Part shown: in pieces, positions 42,660-53,597 of the stretch
Layout: every line of letters starts with the position of its first letter
How positions within the stretch are numbered: position 1 is the stretch's first letter
Assembly (NCBI GenBank): GCA_017163975.1
Contig: JAFFSR010000218.1
Span: 1,240,001 to 1,304,000, forward strand
DNA: 64,000 nt
Reading direction: 5' to 3'
DNA from: Anastatus disparis
Lineage: Eukaryota > Arthropoda > Insecta > Hymenoptera > Eupelmidae
The notes under the pieces: generated by a model
Seen by the model: only the letters and a program-made list of their open reading frames with translations
What the model was told of the DNA's origin: nothing
Database searches by the model: none
Translations under genes and position numbers: made by a program

Positions 42660-43354
42660 ATTTTTTACCATAGCCAAGCCGAAAGTTGTCAACTAAAATT
42701 ACGTATAACGTAAACGTTATGCTATATTGTTCTACTAGATACACTACACGATATCACACTACACGGTAACACTCGTAATGATAATTCATTAATAAAAAAA
42801 GATGTTATGAATTATTCTAATTTTTCATCACACACATTTTTAAAGATTCTATGCTTTGTTCTACTATATACACTACACGATAAGACACTCCACGGTAACA
42901 CTCGTAATGATAGTTCATTAATAAAAAAAAAATTTATTATTTAATCTGATAGAGTTATTCTTCGATACACTCTGTTTCTATGCACACATTTTTCATCACA
43001 CACATTTTTAACTAAATAATAATATAATACAATGTATACATATACATTATAATGTATACATTTTGTTTTTTTTCTTTCAAATTTAAGAGATTTTGAAAAA
43101 GAAACAGAAAAAGATTTTGATATCTGCCTTTGTTTTGTTTTTACTATGACTTTTGATGAAGAGCAAAAAGGCTAGGTATATTAGACATTATATGGGGAAA
43201 AGAAAGAGACGGAGAGATATAACGTATGCTATACTCTGTCGTTAGCGCCTGCATAGAACGTCCTTTTTGCTTCCTACCCCGGCAAGAATGTGAGACTTTC
43301 GGTTGAAGTAGTGGGGATGAAAGTAGAAACTTTCGGGTTGGATATGGTAAAAAA
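42660..43354. mobile_element. Putative non-autonomous DNA element with TIRs
   Basis: The left end reads TTTTTACCATAGCCAAGCC followed by GAAAGTT. The reverse complement of the right end (43326-43354) reads TTTTTTACCATATCCAACCC followed by GAAAGTT. These are imperfect terminal inverted repeats of about 27 bp bounding roughly 695 bp. The interior holds a two-unit tandem duplication (42727-42930) and no open frame resembling a transposase. No clear target duplication is visible. It could also be part of a larger element including the GC-rich hairpin on its left. Confidence 0.5.
42727..42930. repeat. Tandem duplication, period 129 bp
   Basis: Unit 1 begins TTGTTCTACTAGATACACTA at 42727. Unit 2 begins TTGTTCTACTATATACACTA at 42856. 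Both continue through CGGTAACACTCGTAATGATA and TTCATTAATAAAAAAA. The CACACACATTTTT that follows unit 1 recurs near 43003-43015. This lies inside the TIR-bounded element. Confidence 0.85.
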
Positions 43355-44172
43355 TATCGTTAAATATTACAGTAGAATTTATTAACTTATGTCAAAGTGC
43401 TGGTTTTAACGATTGCAAACTAAAAGAAAAATTTAAACACATTTAGAATCAAAAACAAAAATTGTAGATTTTTTTTATCACGCGTTCAAATTTATCAAAA
43501 AAATGATATGTTATTGATGAAATAAAAAAAATATTTAAAAAATTTATTCAAATAAATGCGATTAGAACATTAGTAATCGTAAATAACAGATATTTTTTAT
43601 ATATAATTAGATGTAATTAAAGTTACGACTGTAAAAATAAATTATTAACACTTTTTATAAAAATTATTTATAATACAAAAATAATATTTTGTTACTTCTT
43701 GCGGGGCCCTGACTAGGTACAGTTCTAGGCGCATGAACCGGCCATAAAAATACGGTTCCTTTTCTGAAGCAAAACAATCGGCTAAGGATCATTGGGGTTT
43801 TCCTCAAAACGCTGCTAATACGAATTAATTTCAAAGCGTCTCTAACTGCCCTTTTTGCCTTTCTTTTTGTTTTGTAATATTTTCGTCAGGTAGATGGAGA
43901 TTGTGAAAACTCTATCGAAGAGTCGATTTTTTGTAAATGCAAAGCGTATAGAACCATAAGGCAAATTCAGTCTTTCTGTAGCTCCAGTCAAGAGTAGTTC
44001 ACAACAAACCTTTACTCAAAAGGTTGTCAATTCAATCTGTAAATTATTTTGACTAACATCTTACAACGTATACATATTAAAAAATTCATAATATTGTTTC
44101 TTAAGATTAGTTTTTTGTGAGACGTACAAACTGAAGTACAGTGAGTGTATAAATAGTTCTCGTGAATTTATA
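43355..44172. other. Upstream region of the BTB gene
   Basis: No gene. It contains a GC-richer patch (about 43695-43860) starting TTGCGGGGCCCTGAC, of unknown nature. TATAAATA lies at 44148-44155, only 18 bp before the chosen start codon. That is close for a core TATA box unless the leader is absent or transcription starts elsewhere. Confidence 0.45.
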
Positions 44173-45159
44173 ATGTCATCAATATTAGAAATTCTACCAA
44201 ACAAAGAACAACGATATTTCGATATAACAAAAACAAAATTTGTCTTTGCACGGGATTTAGAAAATTATAATAATCGCAATAATCGTGTTGAAGTAATTTT
44301 CGAACCTTTTTCAACAAACACCACTCGTTATCAATTTACCTGGAGCTTGGCTTACAAGTATAATGATGGCGTGGATAAAGATACAATAAGATTAAAACTC
44401 TTAAATTATAAGATTGATAGTGATATTGAAATTCGATTTAATTGTGAAATTTCAGGATCAGAAGGAAAATATGAATGTATAAATGAAAAATGGTCCTCAA
44501 GTGATTTATTAAAATCAAAAATTCTTGAAAAACACGATGTACACTTATCACAGTCGGTTTATATGAGAGAACAATTATTTAGAGTAAGTTTGGCAATAAA
44601 TATTTTATCAAAAGATAGAATTACTTGTAATAAATCATCTGACGATTTAGGTAAATTATTAAAAAATTACGATCAAGGGGACATTGTTTTTGTACTCGGC
44701 GAAGAAGAAATCAGAGCCTATGAAATAATTTTAAAAACTCTTAATGAAACGTTTGCCAAAATGTTTGAAAATAATATGTTAGAAAGAATAACTAAGAGAA
44801 TCGAAATAAAGGAAATGGATGTTATCGTATTCAAAGAACTGTTGCATTATATCTATACAAAGAAAGAACCTATTATTGATAATGAAAAAATGATAGATCT
44901 TCTGCTAGCAGCTGAAAAATATGGTGTAGATGATCTTAAAGCTTTATGTTCAAAAAAATTAATTCACATCGTAGATATTGATAATGCTACCGATATTCTT
45001 ATTTGTGCTGATCTAGTAAATTCTGACTTTTTAAAAGAGCGAGTCATGAAATTTATAATAGACAACAAAGGCAAGATTATTGAAACTGAAGGATATAAAA
45101 ATATGATTAAATCATATCCGCATTTATTAGAAGAATTGTTTCGAAGCGACTTGAAGTAA
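44173..45159 (+). CDS. Intronless MATH-BTB-BACK protein, SPOP/TDPOZ-like
   Basis: A complete 328-codon open frame of balanced composition. It encodes a speckle-type-POZ-like protein. Family members use the MATH domain to bind substrates and the BTB domain to dimerise and recruit cullin-3 E3 ligase. Residues about 15-145 resemble a diverged MATH domain (YQFTWSL, then W and hydrophobic spacing). Residues about 158-265 are BTB: LGKLL, GDIVF, FAKMFENNM, VFKELLHYIYT, LLLAAEKY. Residues about 270-328 are the BACK-like tail (CADLVNSDFLKE, then YPHLLEELFRS). The usual AHK motif of BTB reads AYE at residues 182-184. The length is slightly shorter than human SPOP and similar to TDPOZ proteins. The start is the first ATG of the frame. 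A broken copy of its 5' end lies 0.5 kb downstream, which suggests a tandemly expanded family. The substrate is unknown. Confidence 0.88.
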   Translation: MSSILEILPNKEQRYFDITKTKFVFARDLENYNNRNNRVEVIFEPFSTNTTRYQFTWSLAYKYNDGVDKDTIRLKLLNYKIDSDIEIRFNCEISGSEGKYECINEKWSSSDLLKSKILEKHDVHLSQSVYMREQLFRVSLAINILSKDRITCNKSSDDLGKLLKNYDQGDIVFVLGEEEIRAYEIILKTLNETFAKMFENNMLERITKRIEIKEMDVIVFKELLHYIYTKKEPIIDNEKMIDLLLAAEKYGVDDLKALCSKKLIHIVDIDNATDILICADLVNSDFLKERVMKFIIDNKGKIIETEGYKNMIKSYPHLLEELFRSDLK

Positions 45160-45264
45160 ACTTAACATACTGCTGAAATGTTCTATTTACTCTTTATTCA
45201 TTCAAGTATTGTATCATTCTGTATTAAAATTCTTGTAAATTTAATTTGTAATTTGTATTTACCA

Positions 45265-45270
45265 AATAAA
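45265..45270 (+). terminator. Poly(A) signal of the BTB gene
   Basis: Canonical AATAAA about 105 bp after the TAA stop codon, in an AT-rich 3' region. This supports a short 3' UTR and a real transcription unit. Confidence 0.6.
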
Positions 45271-45639
45271 ACTACATGTATAAAACTACATGCATAAAAC
45301 TACTATGTAACGCCTACATTTATTATTAATAAATAATAAAAATTTGTATCATTTAATCTATTGAATAAAATGACAATTATGTCATAATTATACAATCATT
45401 CAGATAGTCAAAGTTTATTTTGAATAATTTAATTTCAACCCACATTTGATAAATCTAAATCTTAATTTTCATTGAATTCTTGACTCAAAAAGTTGTACTC
45501 AAATTCAATTTATTAAAAATCATAAGATATGTTTTACCTTAAATCTCGTGATACTAATCCTGTAGTCGAGATAAAGTATATACTTATCGAATCACTTTTG
45601 TCTTAAAATTAACTATTTCTTTGTAATTTACAATATAAG
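45271..45639. other. Spacer between BTB gene and its relic
   Basis: AT-rich sequence with repeated ATAAAACTACATG-like words just after the poly(A) signal (about 45268-45302). No gene is seen. Confidence 0.5.
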
Positions 45640-45775
45640 TATGATTGCTAGTTATTGTTAGCTTTTTTTCTGTGTATATCAATTTAATCCTGTGAATTAA
45701 TAATGCTTACAGTACGTCATATACTAGAAATAAAACCAAAAACACAAAAACAATATTATAGAATAAAGGAAAATT
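45640..45775 (+). pseudogene. Relic of duplicated BTB gene 5' end
   Basis: The stretch GTGTATATCAA...GTGAATTAATAATG before 45703 parallels GTGTATAAATA...GTGAATTTATAATG before the BTB start codon. The downstream codons read ILEIKPKTQKQYYRI, against ILEILPNKEQRYFDI in the intact gene. The similarity fades after about 20 codons. The frame then continues with unrelated Lys/Phe-rich sequence to a stop at 45909. MATH, BTB and BACK regions are missing. I read this as a truncated, decayed tandem copy in the same orientation. Confidence 0.6.
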
Positions 45776-46120
45776 CAAGCAGAAATTTGTCTTTTCAATC
45801 ATACATTTATCTATTTAGCATTTTTAAAAGATTAAAACAAATTCTTATAAAATCATTTAAAAGAAAAAGACATTTTGTTCTATTTTGCGAGGCTTCACTT
45901 AATACCTAAGGCTTGAGCAGCCTAAAAATAATATAATGAGGAAAAATCAAGAAAACTGTTGAAATAGAAAATTCTTTTGGAGTTAGGCAGGAGTCGAAAT
46001 GATTAACAAAAATAACATTTACCTGGCTTTAAAATCGAAAGTTCAAAGCAATGCTAGATAACGGGATTAATCTCATTTTCTTTAGTTCAATGCATCATTT
46101 TCCAGGTCAAAAATAGCTTG

Positions 46121-46160
46121 GGGTATGGGTTACCTGGGACACCCCAGGTAATCCATACCC
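46121..46160. repeat. 18-bp perfect-class hairpin with ACAC loop
   Basis: GGGTATGGGTTACCTGGG (46121-46138), ACAC loop, then CCCAGGTAATCCATACCC (46143-46160). All 18 positions pair, one as G-T. It marks the left part of a patch (about 46090-46500) that looks like repeat-derived sequence and contains phrases such as ATTCAGAGACCCCAAAAAAC. Confidence 0.85.
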
Positions 46161-48380
46161 ATTACGGTTGTGTATCAAGTTGTTAATCGGTTAAGTAGCA
46201 CGGCATTTTTCACCTTTGGGGCTCAAAATGGTAAAGCCAAAAAATTAAGTTGTTCGATTTGAACCTATAAGATCCAGTTTGGTCATTTCGAGTACGCCAT
46301 ATTGCATCCACCATAATAGATTTTGCGATTCTATTGTCAAATTCAGATTCAGAGACCCCAAAAAACTAAAGTTTACCAAGTTTCATTCAAATCGATTGGA
46401 ACACAAGAAAATTATTTGATTTGATAATATATGATACAAATACAGAATGTCCCGACTTTTTTTTTATCATATATGATACAGTAAGACTTGACCGGTTAAT
46501 TACACGTGAAGCATATCCAGGTATCAAGGAAAAAGAAACAATGGAAATTCGGAAATTCAATTTTGAAGACTGAGTGTTTACTATGAATCCAAGCCTAGAA
46601 GAATCAATAAGGGTCGTAGGAAATAGTATATTAAAGCTATTGTATTACTACAAGAATTTATATTTAAAACTTTCTAAAAGATATTATGATAAATAATTTA
46701 ATCTCATATTTCTTTTTATTTGTTAGATTTTATAAAAAATTTATTGAAAAATTTAATAAAAAACTTGTAATAGATATTTATTAAACAAAGTAAACTATAA
46801 AATAAAACAAGCACTATATTGTTTATTAGTGCTACCGAAAGTTAATTGATAGAGTAAATAGTATCAATTTTAATAAAAGCAAAATTGAGTAACATCGTTG
46901 TTTATTTTACTTCGATATAAAATGTAGTAGGTTAAATATTTGCTTAAAATAATTTTCTTTTTAGATAAAATAAACAAATAATAATTTGAAAAGATAAAAG
47001 TAATATGATTATTTATTTTATCTTGACGTTGAATATAAAAACTAAAATATATTTTTTTAATCCAATATTTTACAACTACTGTGATATTTTAAAAGATTTT
47101 TTATCAAATATGTTCAACAAAGAATTAAAATTTTATTTTCTTGTATACATCAATTAATAGTTGATAATAACAACAATTTGACCGTTAACATCTCTGATAA
47201 TTTAAAAGGTGAATTATACAACAAAGTAAAATTAACAATGAAAAATGATATTAAAATTTAAGTTAAAATTTATATTTGACAAAAAAAATATTGTTCACTA
47301 ATAGGCAAAAACATTATAAGAAAATTAAACAATTCACATGTTAAAAAATTGTCATTTAAAGTATCGTTAGCGAGATACGACTTTGACGAAAATGTTTACA
47401 GATATTTCTACGTATATACGAGAACGTGTGTGTAAGTGTATCGTATATAAGAAAGTTATAAGCAATGTGAAATTCAGTAGTGCTCATCAACATTTTTAGA
47501 GCCAATTTATGCCAGGTGCCGACGATACGAAATCTTCAAAAAGCTATATAACCCAAATATTCGTTTCTCTCTCTTTCTTTAGTTCGTTCCCTTTGGAATT
47601 CGTCCAAATAATTCTATGCGAATGAGAGTCTCACTTTTCTTGGATAAAATCCGTGAAAATTTGTGTGTAAAACGATGATCTTCTCAAAAGTCTTGTCATA
47701 CACCTTTTAACGATATAAATACTATGTAATGGTATATCTTCTTCTTCTTTAGTTGTTTTTTTTCTTTTTTTTTAAAGTTTCTTATTTCTCACACCTCGGT
47801 ACATTTAAGGTTTTTCTTTTTTTTTATGAAGAGAAAGAGAAGAAGAAAAAAAGCAAAAACTTTGTAGATTTTGATGGACCGTTAAAAGTTACTGTGAAAA
47901 CCAACCATAAAATTGAAGATTTTACGATTTTCGAAATTATGAGTGTACTAGTAGCTTGTTGTATTTTTTTGTGACTCTCTTGTGGCTTTGAGTTGTTAAG
48001 AATGAGGTAAAATGTTATATATTTCCGTTGAAATTCTTTTAAGATTTATAAATAATTTTTTATAATTTGAGCTTATTTTCAATTAAACTTTTTGACATGG
48101 CATTTTAATGATGTTATTTATTTTGTTTAATTTGTTTTATTTAATCTAGCAGCTCGAAATTTGGAATGGAGACGAAGAAGCTTCTAATTGATAATTAAGT
48201 TCAATTTCATTTCTACTATATTGAATTATTAAATAAAGTGACGTTTTATTTTCGTATTTTAGATATTTATAAATTTTAATAAGTACTAAAATATTATAGA
48301 TAAAAATACTTTACAAAATGTGGATTGATCTCACAATCGGTATATTATTTATAGAATTTCATTATGAACTTATTTCTTTT
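46161..48380. other. Repeat-like patch, then AT-rich spacer
   Basis: 46161-46500 has a higher-complexity, repeat-like texture and includes two ATATATGATAC words about 60 bp apart (46428 and 46486). From about 46620 onward the sequence is AT-rich with no supported gene. The open frame at 47753-47974 starts in poly(T) and has no recognisable domain. Confidence 0.5.
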
Positions 48381-48737
48381 TTAAGTGGCAGTCGTATGTA
48401 TTCGACTTTTTTCTAATGATTGGTCTATTTTTTTTTTTTTAAATTAATAAATGCTGCTAAAAATAAAGAGCAAGCCGAATTTCTTGCCACAACAAACAAT
48501 ATTTTGTTTAACAAAAAACAAGTTAATTTTATCACCTCATTTTCAAGTTGAATTTTTAAAACAGAGATTAAGGTATTTTAACTTAATTTTTCTTAAAAGT
48601 GAAATGATAAAATTAATTTCTCTTCGTCGCGCTAAGTATTATTTTTTACGATATTTATTTTTCGCCACATTATTAGTTTTTATAGCAAATAAAATTCTTT
48701 GATTAGAAAAAGACAGAGATATGCGACGTCCTCTTAA
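48381..48737. mobile_element. Diverged TTAA-ended palindromic MITE
   Basis: The left end is TTAAGTGGCAGTCGTATGTA. The right end, reverse complemented, is TTAAGAGGACGTCGCATATC. Both continue into a TCTAAT motif about 31 bp in. These match the ends of the intact hairpin MITE at 58051-58448 (TTAAGAGGCGGCCGTATAGT...TCTAAT). Interior inverted segments include TTAATTTTATCA and TGATAAAATTAA. The 83-codon open frame at 48451-48702 lies wholly inside and is explained by the element. Confidence 0.7.
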
Positions 48738-51700
48738 AAATTCATGACATATGCATTTTGTATAATAATAATAAGAATCTGCTAATTTATCATGCGATCA
48801 ATTTCATACTGTGGTATATCTGGTATTTAAAATGAAATTAAGTTAAATAAAATTAATTTTAAAATCAGTAAAATCAAACATTTCAATAAACTTACCATAT
48901 CAATCTCTTTTCCAAACAAACAAATTAATTTGAATATTAAATCGATAAATGGCCATTTCCAATAAATTATGAATATTAATTATTCAAAATCCTAGATTAT
49001 CTTTTATACTCATTATTCATTTGTTAATTAAAAAGAGTTTATACGGTGAAGTGGAAAGGGGGGGGATAAAATGGGTAGATTGGAGGGAAAATTTACTTCA
49101 TGAATATAAGCTTCGCACTTCTTTTATTTCTTTTTTTTTTATTATTTTCACTCGACTTTAATGAAATAATCGTTCCGTATGCAAAAAGTTGCGAGAGGAT
49201 AATATAGTGGCAAGCGGAGTCAAATATTATTTATATGATCGACGAGTGCTGGTGGTGGTGGAGCTGCAAAAGTTCATGGATTACCATAACAAAATGCGTA
49301 CTTCCCATAAATTTTATCTTTTATATATATACTACCATCTCACTTCAGTTCGACGTACGGCGGCACCGATATGTGTGTTATTATGTGATATAAGCTGTAC
49401 CACCACCATCATCCCCCCTAAATATACGTATACATGTCTATATATCATATATACAAAACTCAAGGTATTCGCTCGGTTTATATCGACGTGAATAATGCAT
49501 AGACAATGTGTACATATATACACCTACTCTCCCACATTTTTCTACAGGTACAAATAGATCTATACATATATATGTCTACACATATAATTCGTCATTTGGC
49601 TTTGGATAGGAAAATTTTCATACGTGTCGCAGAATGAATATTCATTAATTTGCTTCTATGTAGAGCATGGCGGAGCGTATAGAGGTGTATATATACACGA
49701 ACGTTAAGCGGAAGAACGAACGCTAAAGAGCCTATCCTCTCAGTTATCGTTTTATATATTCAGAAACGGACTCTTTAGATTACAAGACTTAACTATACGG
49801 GCTGAAGAGAGAGAGAGAGAGAAAGATTTTCATGAATTACTTAAATGTTTGCTGAATATCAAAACTTCTAGTGTGAATGAAATTTTATGGTCTTGTTAGG
49901 TTGAGAGATAGAGAGAAAGGATGGTTCGTTTAGTTGTTTGATTGTTGGATTATATCTGACAAGAATTACTATCGGAATAAGAAGAAAGAATTGGTTTAAA
50001 TGTAGAACGATTTTTTTTGACTTTTTCTAAAATGTATATTTGGTTTTATTAAACGACAACCATATTTTGATTTCTTATATCTTAAATTGCAAAATTTCAA
50101 AACGATTAATAGAGGTTTTTATGTTGAAATATTAATAAAGATTGACTTTAGAAAAACACATAAACACTCGCCCACGCATATTAATATATGACATAAGCGT
50201 GTACATATTCAGGTTTATACACCCTCGTCCACAAATGCCTAATCGTATTCTTAATTGCTCAAAATCCATATCTAGAATTTCCATTTTTATTACTACGATA
50301 TTTTAACTGCTGAATTATTATAATCTGTATTATGAAAAAAATTAAAAATAGAATTGAAATTTTATTTTTTGTTGGATTTAATTTTTTTAAACAAAAAGAA
50401 AAATGGAAATATTTTAAAAGATGACAAGCGAAGTGATTTATACAAAGATTTAATAAATAAATATAATATAAGGGCGATGATTTTGTTTCTTACTAATAAT
50501 CAGCATTTACACCGAATCATCCAAAGATTTTCTTACGCATCGATAAAGTCAAATTCCAAAGAGTGAAACGTCACGCTATGTATCCCTACAGTCGAAAACA
50601 GGACAAGCATAAAATTCATAGATTCGAACACACTGACTAGTCAGCATTAAAGCAAATTAATCAATATTACAAAGCATATAACCGTACGTTAAACTCTCTC
50701 TTACTTTCTCGCTCTCCACCCATATTATCTCACACCTTCTCACTTATAGATACATACACGCACCATCCAATACGTCAGCATATATATGGCAATCAGTTAT
50801 AAATCGAATCTGCATACAACGTTTTGGATGCTTTGGTATATGTATATATGTATAGATACAGTATAGTTCAAAAGTAATTAATTAAATCATAATGTACGGG
50901 GTGAGGATTAGCGCTTTTTCCATGTTATAGCAGAATTGCAATATGCGACAACGCACAACGCTTTAATTATGAGATTTCACATATATGCATACATACGTAT
51001 GTACATATAAAAGATAGTGGTATAGGTGAAATGGGCAGAAAGCGAGCTGTCATAGCGATACGCTTGAAAATCCCCACTGGACTAGGCTCATCGTATATAT
51101 ATACATATACACATATATAATAAACAGTCGACGTTAGTAGATAATCTTTTCATTGTTTTTAGCACCCTATTTCTCTCTGCAGCAGCCACACTAACAATTC
51201 ACGATTGGTTAGTGTATATACGCTTTGGGAATTACGATGAATTACGTTATCACTGACTATGTAATTATGTGATAATGTTATATAAGAGAGAGAGTTATCA
51301 GATTTCAATGTTTTTCAGGTTATGTTTAAACGGGCTGTCCTTTTGGCAGACGAAATTTTTCACACCCGTTATCTAGAGAATCTGGATTTAATTTTAAATA
51401 TAAAGTTCTTTTGATTAAAATATAATATGTGCGAAAAATACTATTAAATGTTATTATTTAATTAAGCGTACGTCAGCATTTTCAGTTTGATTATTAATGA
51501 AATATATGCATTCACCCATATATGTAAAGTAAACATAACCTAATTTAACATTCCTTTTAACCCTATATTAATAATGCCTTGATTATACAAAAAAAATTCC
51601 AAAATATAATTAACTATTTATAAAGCATATAAACATTTCAAACAATAACATACTTTAAATAGCTTATAAACATTAATGAAAACAAAATATATACTAAAAT

Positions 51701-52044
51701 GTTTTAATGTTTGAAAGTATGAATGCGAATCAAATAACCAATAAATAAAGTATTACATTTGACATATCCGTGTTAAAAGGGGGCCGAATGAAGGATTTAC
51801 GATACTATATTGATGCAATGGGACACACACGATGAAATTTTATTAGATTTTATTTATAACGCATTTCATTTTATAAATCGTAAATTTGAATGAAAAAGAA
51901 ATATAAGGAATAAGCATTCGCTTTATGGCGGCATAAAAATGGGTTTTAGGTGTTACTTTTTTTCAATTTTGTATTAAAAAGTAATATGAGTAATTTTGTA
52001 TTATAAATATTTTTAATGAAATGAATTATTTTTTTGTGTTACAG
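48738..52044 (+). other. Region upstream of first RRM coding exon
   Basis: No gene is supported. It contains TATA/TACATA-rich tracts (49430-49580, 50820-50870, 51090-51120) and GA tracts (49807-49822). Part or all of it should be an intron of the RRM gene, because the exon at 52045 begins at a splice acceptor. I could not place the upstream untranslated exon. Confidence 0.5.
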
Positions 52045-52192
52045 GCGATGAAGATGAGCAAAGTGGGAAACCAAACAAATTCCCAAGATCCGCAAGCCGT
52101 GAATTCACGAGTTTTCGTTGGGAATCTCAACACATTTCAATGTAGTAAAACAGATGTTGAACGTATGTTTCAACGTTATGGCCGATTAGCAG
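52045..52192 (+). CDS. hnRNP C/RALY-like RRM protein, first coding exon
   Basis: The exon begins after a T-rich tract and TTACAG (acceptor at 52043-52044). It has a 3-nt leader and then ATG at 52048. It encodes MKMSKVGNQTN... and RVFVGNLNTFQ, ending at ...GRLA plus one base. VFVGNL (residues 22-27) is the RNP2 motif of an RNA-recognition motif. The spacing and the words NSRVF-GNLNT, KTDVE and YG match the hnRNP C/RALY family, whose members bind uridine-rich nuclear RNA. The donor is CAG|GTAAAC at 52193 and the intron phase is 1. A second in-frame ATG two codons later (52054) is an alternative start. An acceptor directly before the start codon means the 5' UTR lies at least partly in an upstream exon. 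Confidence 0.92.
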
Positions 52193-53489
52193 GTAAACTT
52201 TATTTACAATAATTTATAAAATTATTTACATTATTGATAAACAAAGATTTTCCATCATTGAAATTCAAAAAATAAAATTACAGAACAGTCATCGTATCGT
52301 ATTTGCCTTTTAATCTGTACAGTTTTATTCATAAAAATTCGATAAAATTAGTTCGACCCATTTAAATTTAACTGATATTGATTTACGGAATTTTCATGTT
52401 AAATAAAAATGAGTTCTTATAAATTTATAATTAATGTAATAATTAAGATCCATAATATAATAATTAAATATTAAAGAAACACCGGTAAATTTATTGAAAT
52501 TTAAATTAATAAATAAATTTGAGCTTACAGTTTTGAAAGGTCAAGTGTCTGTTGTATTGTGTTGTATTAGCAATCCTTAAAATTTTCGCATTCACACACA
52601 TCGAATTGGTCTGTCTCTCGACTGTTCGCACGACTGATTTTCGTAGACGACGAGAAAGCTTTTTGAATCCTTTATTGGACAGTGCTCGTCTGTTACCGAC
52701 TGATAAACAGCTTACTTTTCCACATCTTTCCTTCCAATAAAGTAGCCTTTCCAGAGACAATAAGAACAAAGGTTACCTTCTCCTCTTCCTTTCCTGCGTG
52801 TGCAAGTATGTGTGTACGTGAGTCTATGCGTGTGTGTAAGCATGTACAGAGAGCTGAAATGAGCTTTTTTTCAAATGAGAAACCCAGAGGCGATATACAA
52901 GATGTTCTGTAACGGCGATACAAAATTAGAGGTCGAATATTTGTAGAAAGTTTATAACGAAACTTTAGGATATAATTTTTGTTCACATACTTTTTGTGTA
53001 TTGGTTTTTAGTTTAAATTTGAATTTTTCTTTTTCAATTTAATTTTTAACTATTTTATTTTTTTCGCGAAAAATAAAATAATTTAATTTTTCAAATTTTT
53101 ATTTTTATTTAATAAAAAAAATATTAAATAATAAATTCAATCGTACAATATTTTAAAATTATGCGTGACTTTTTTAAATTTTTAAAATCGAAAATTTCCA
53201 AATATCTTGGTGTTATTTATTAAATAAATTTTAAAAGTTAACATTTCAATTAAACCGTGCCAAAAATTAAATCGAATCGAAATCGTGTAAAGCAATTATA
53301 TTTTTTAAATTACTAGTTCGTCCGTTTGAATTGATTGCCCACGTCCTAACGTATCTATGGTCGAAACAAATTTTTTTGTTAGAAATGAAAGTTTCGAAAT
53401 TAAAAAAGTGATAACTTTAGAAAAGTGTTTAAAATTTTTTTGTTGGTTAACTTTTTTTACCAAAAACAAAATATCTTTTGTTTTTCTAG
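52193..53489 (+). other. Phase-1 intron inside the RRM
   Basis: A 1297-bp intron with GTAAAC donor and TTTTTCTAG acceptor. It splits the RRM between RNP2 and RNP1. The patch 52540-52915 is less AT-rich and stays open in several frames on both strands, unlike the flanking AT-rich sequence. I see no RRM-related coding in it. Confidence 0.85.
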
Positions 53490-53597
53490 GCATTTCGATG
53501 CATAAAGGATATGCATTTGTACAATTCACAAATCCTTTCGATGCCCGCAGTGCCTGCTTAGGAGAAGATGGCCGAACAGTTCTCAGTCAAATTCTTG
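53490..53597 (+). CDS. hnRNP C/RALY-like RRM protein, second coding exon
   Basis: The 108-nt exon joins in phase 1 (G|GC restores Gly49) and continues ISMHKGYAFVQF...GEDGRTVLSQIL, residues 50-84. KGYAFVQF (residues 54-61) is a canonical RNP1 octamer, with the aromatic positions that stack on RNA. GEDGR and the following QIL match the end of the hnRNP C/RALY RRM. The donor CTTG|GTAAGT at 53598 leaves one base, G, of the next codon; in this family an Asp is expected there. The remaining protein (end of the RRM, basic zipper-like and acidic regions in relatives) is not in the window. Together with the first exon this gives 84 codons plus one base of a partial gene. Confidence 0.93.
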
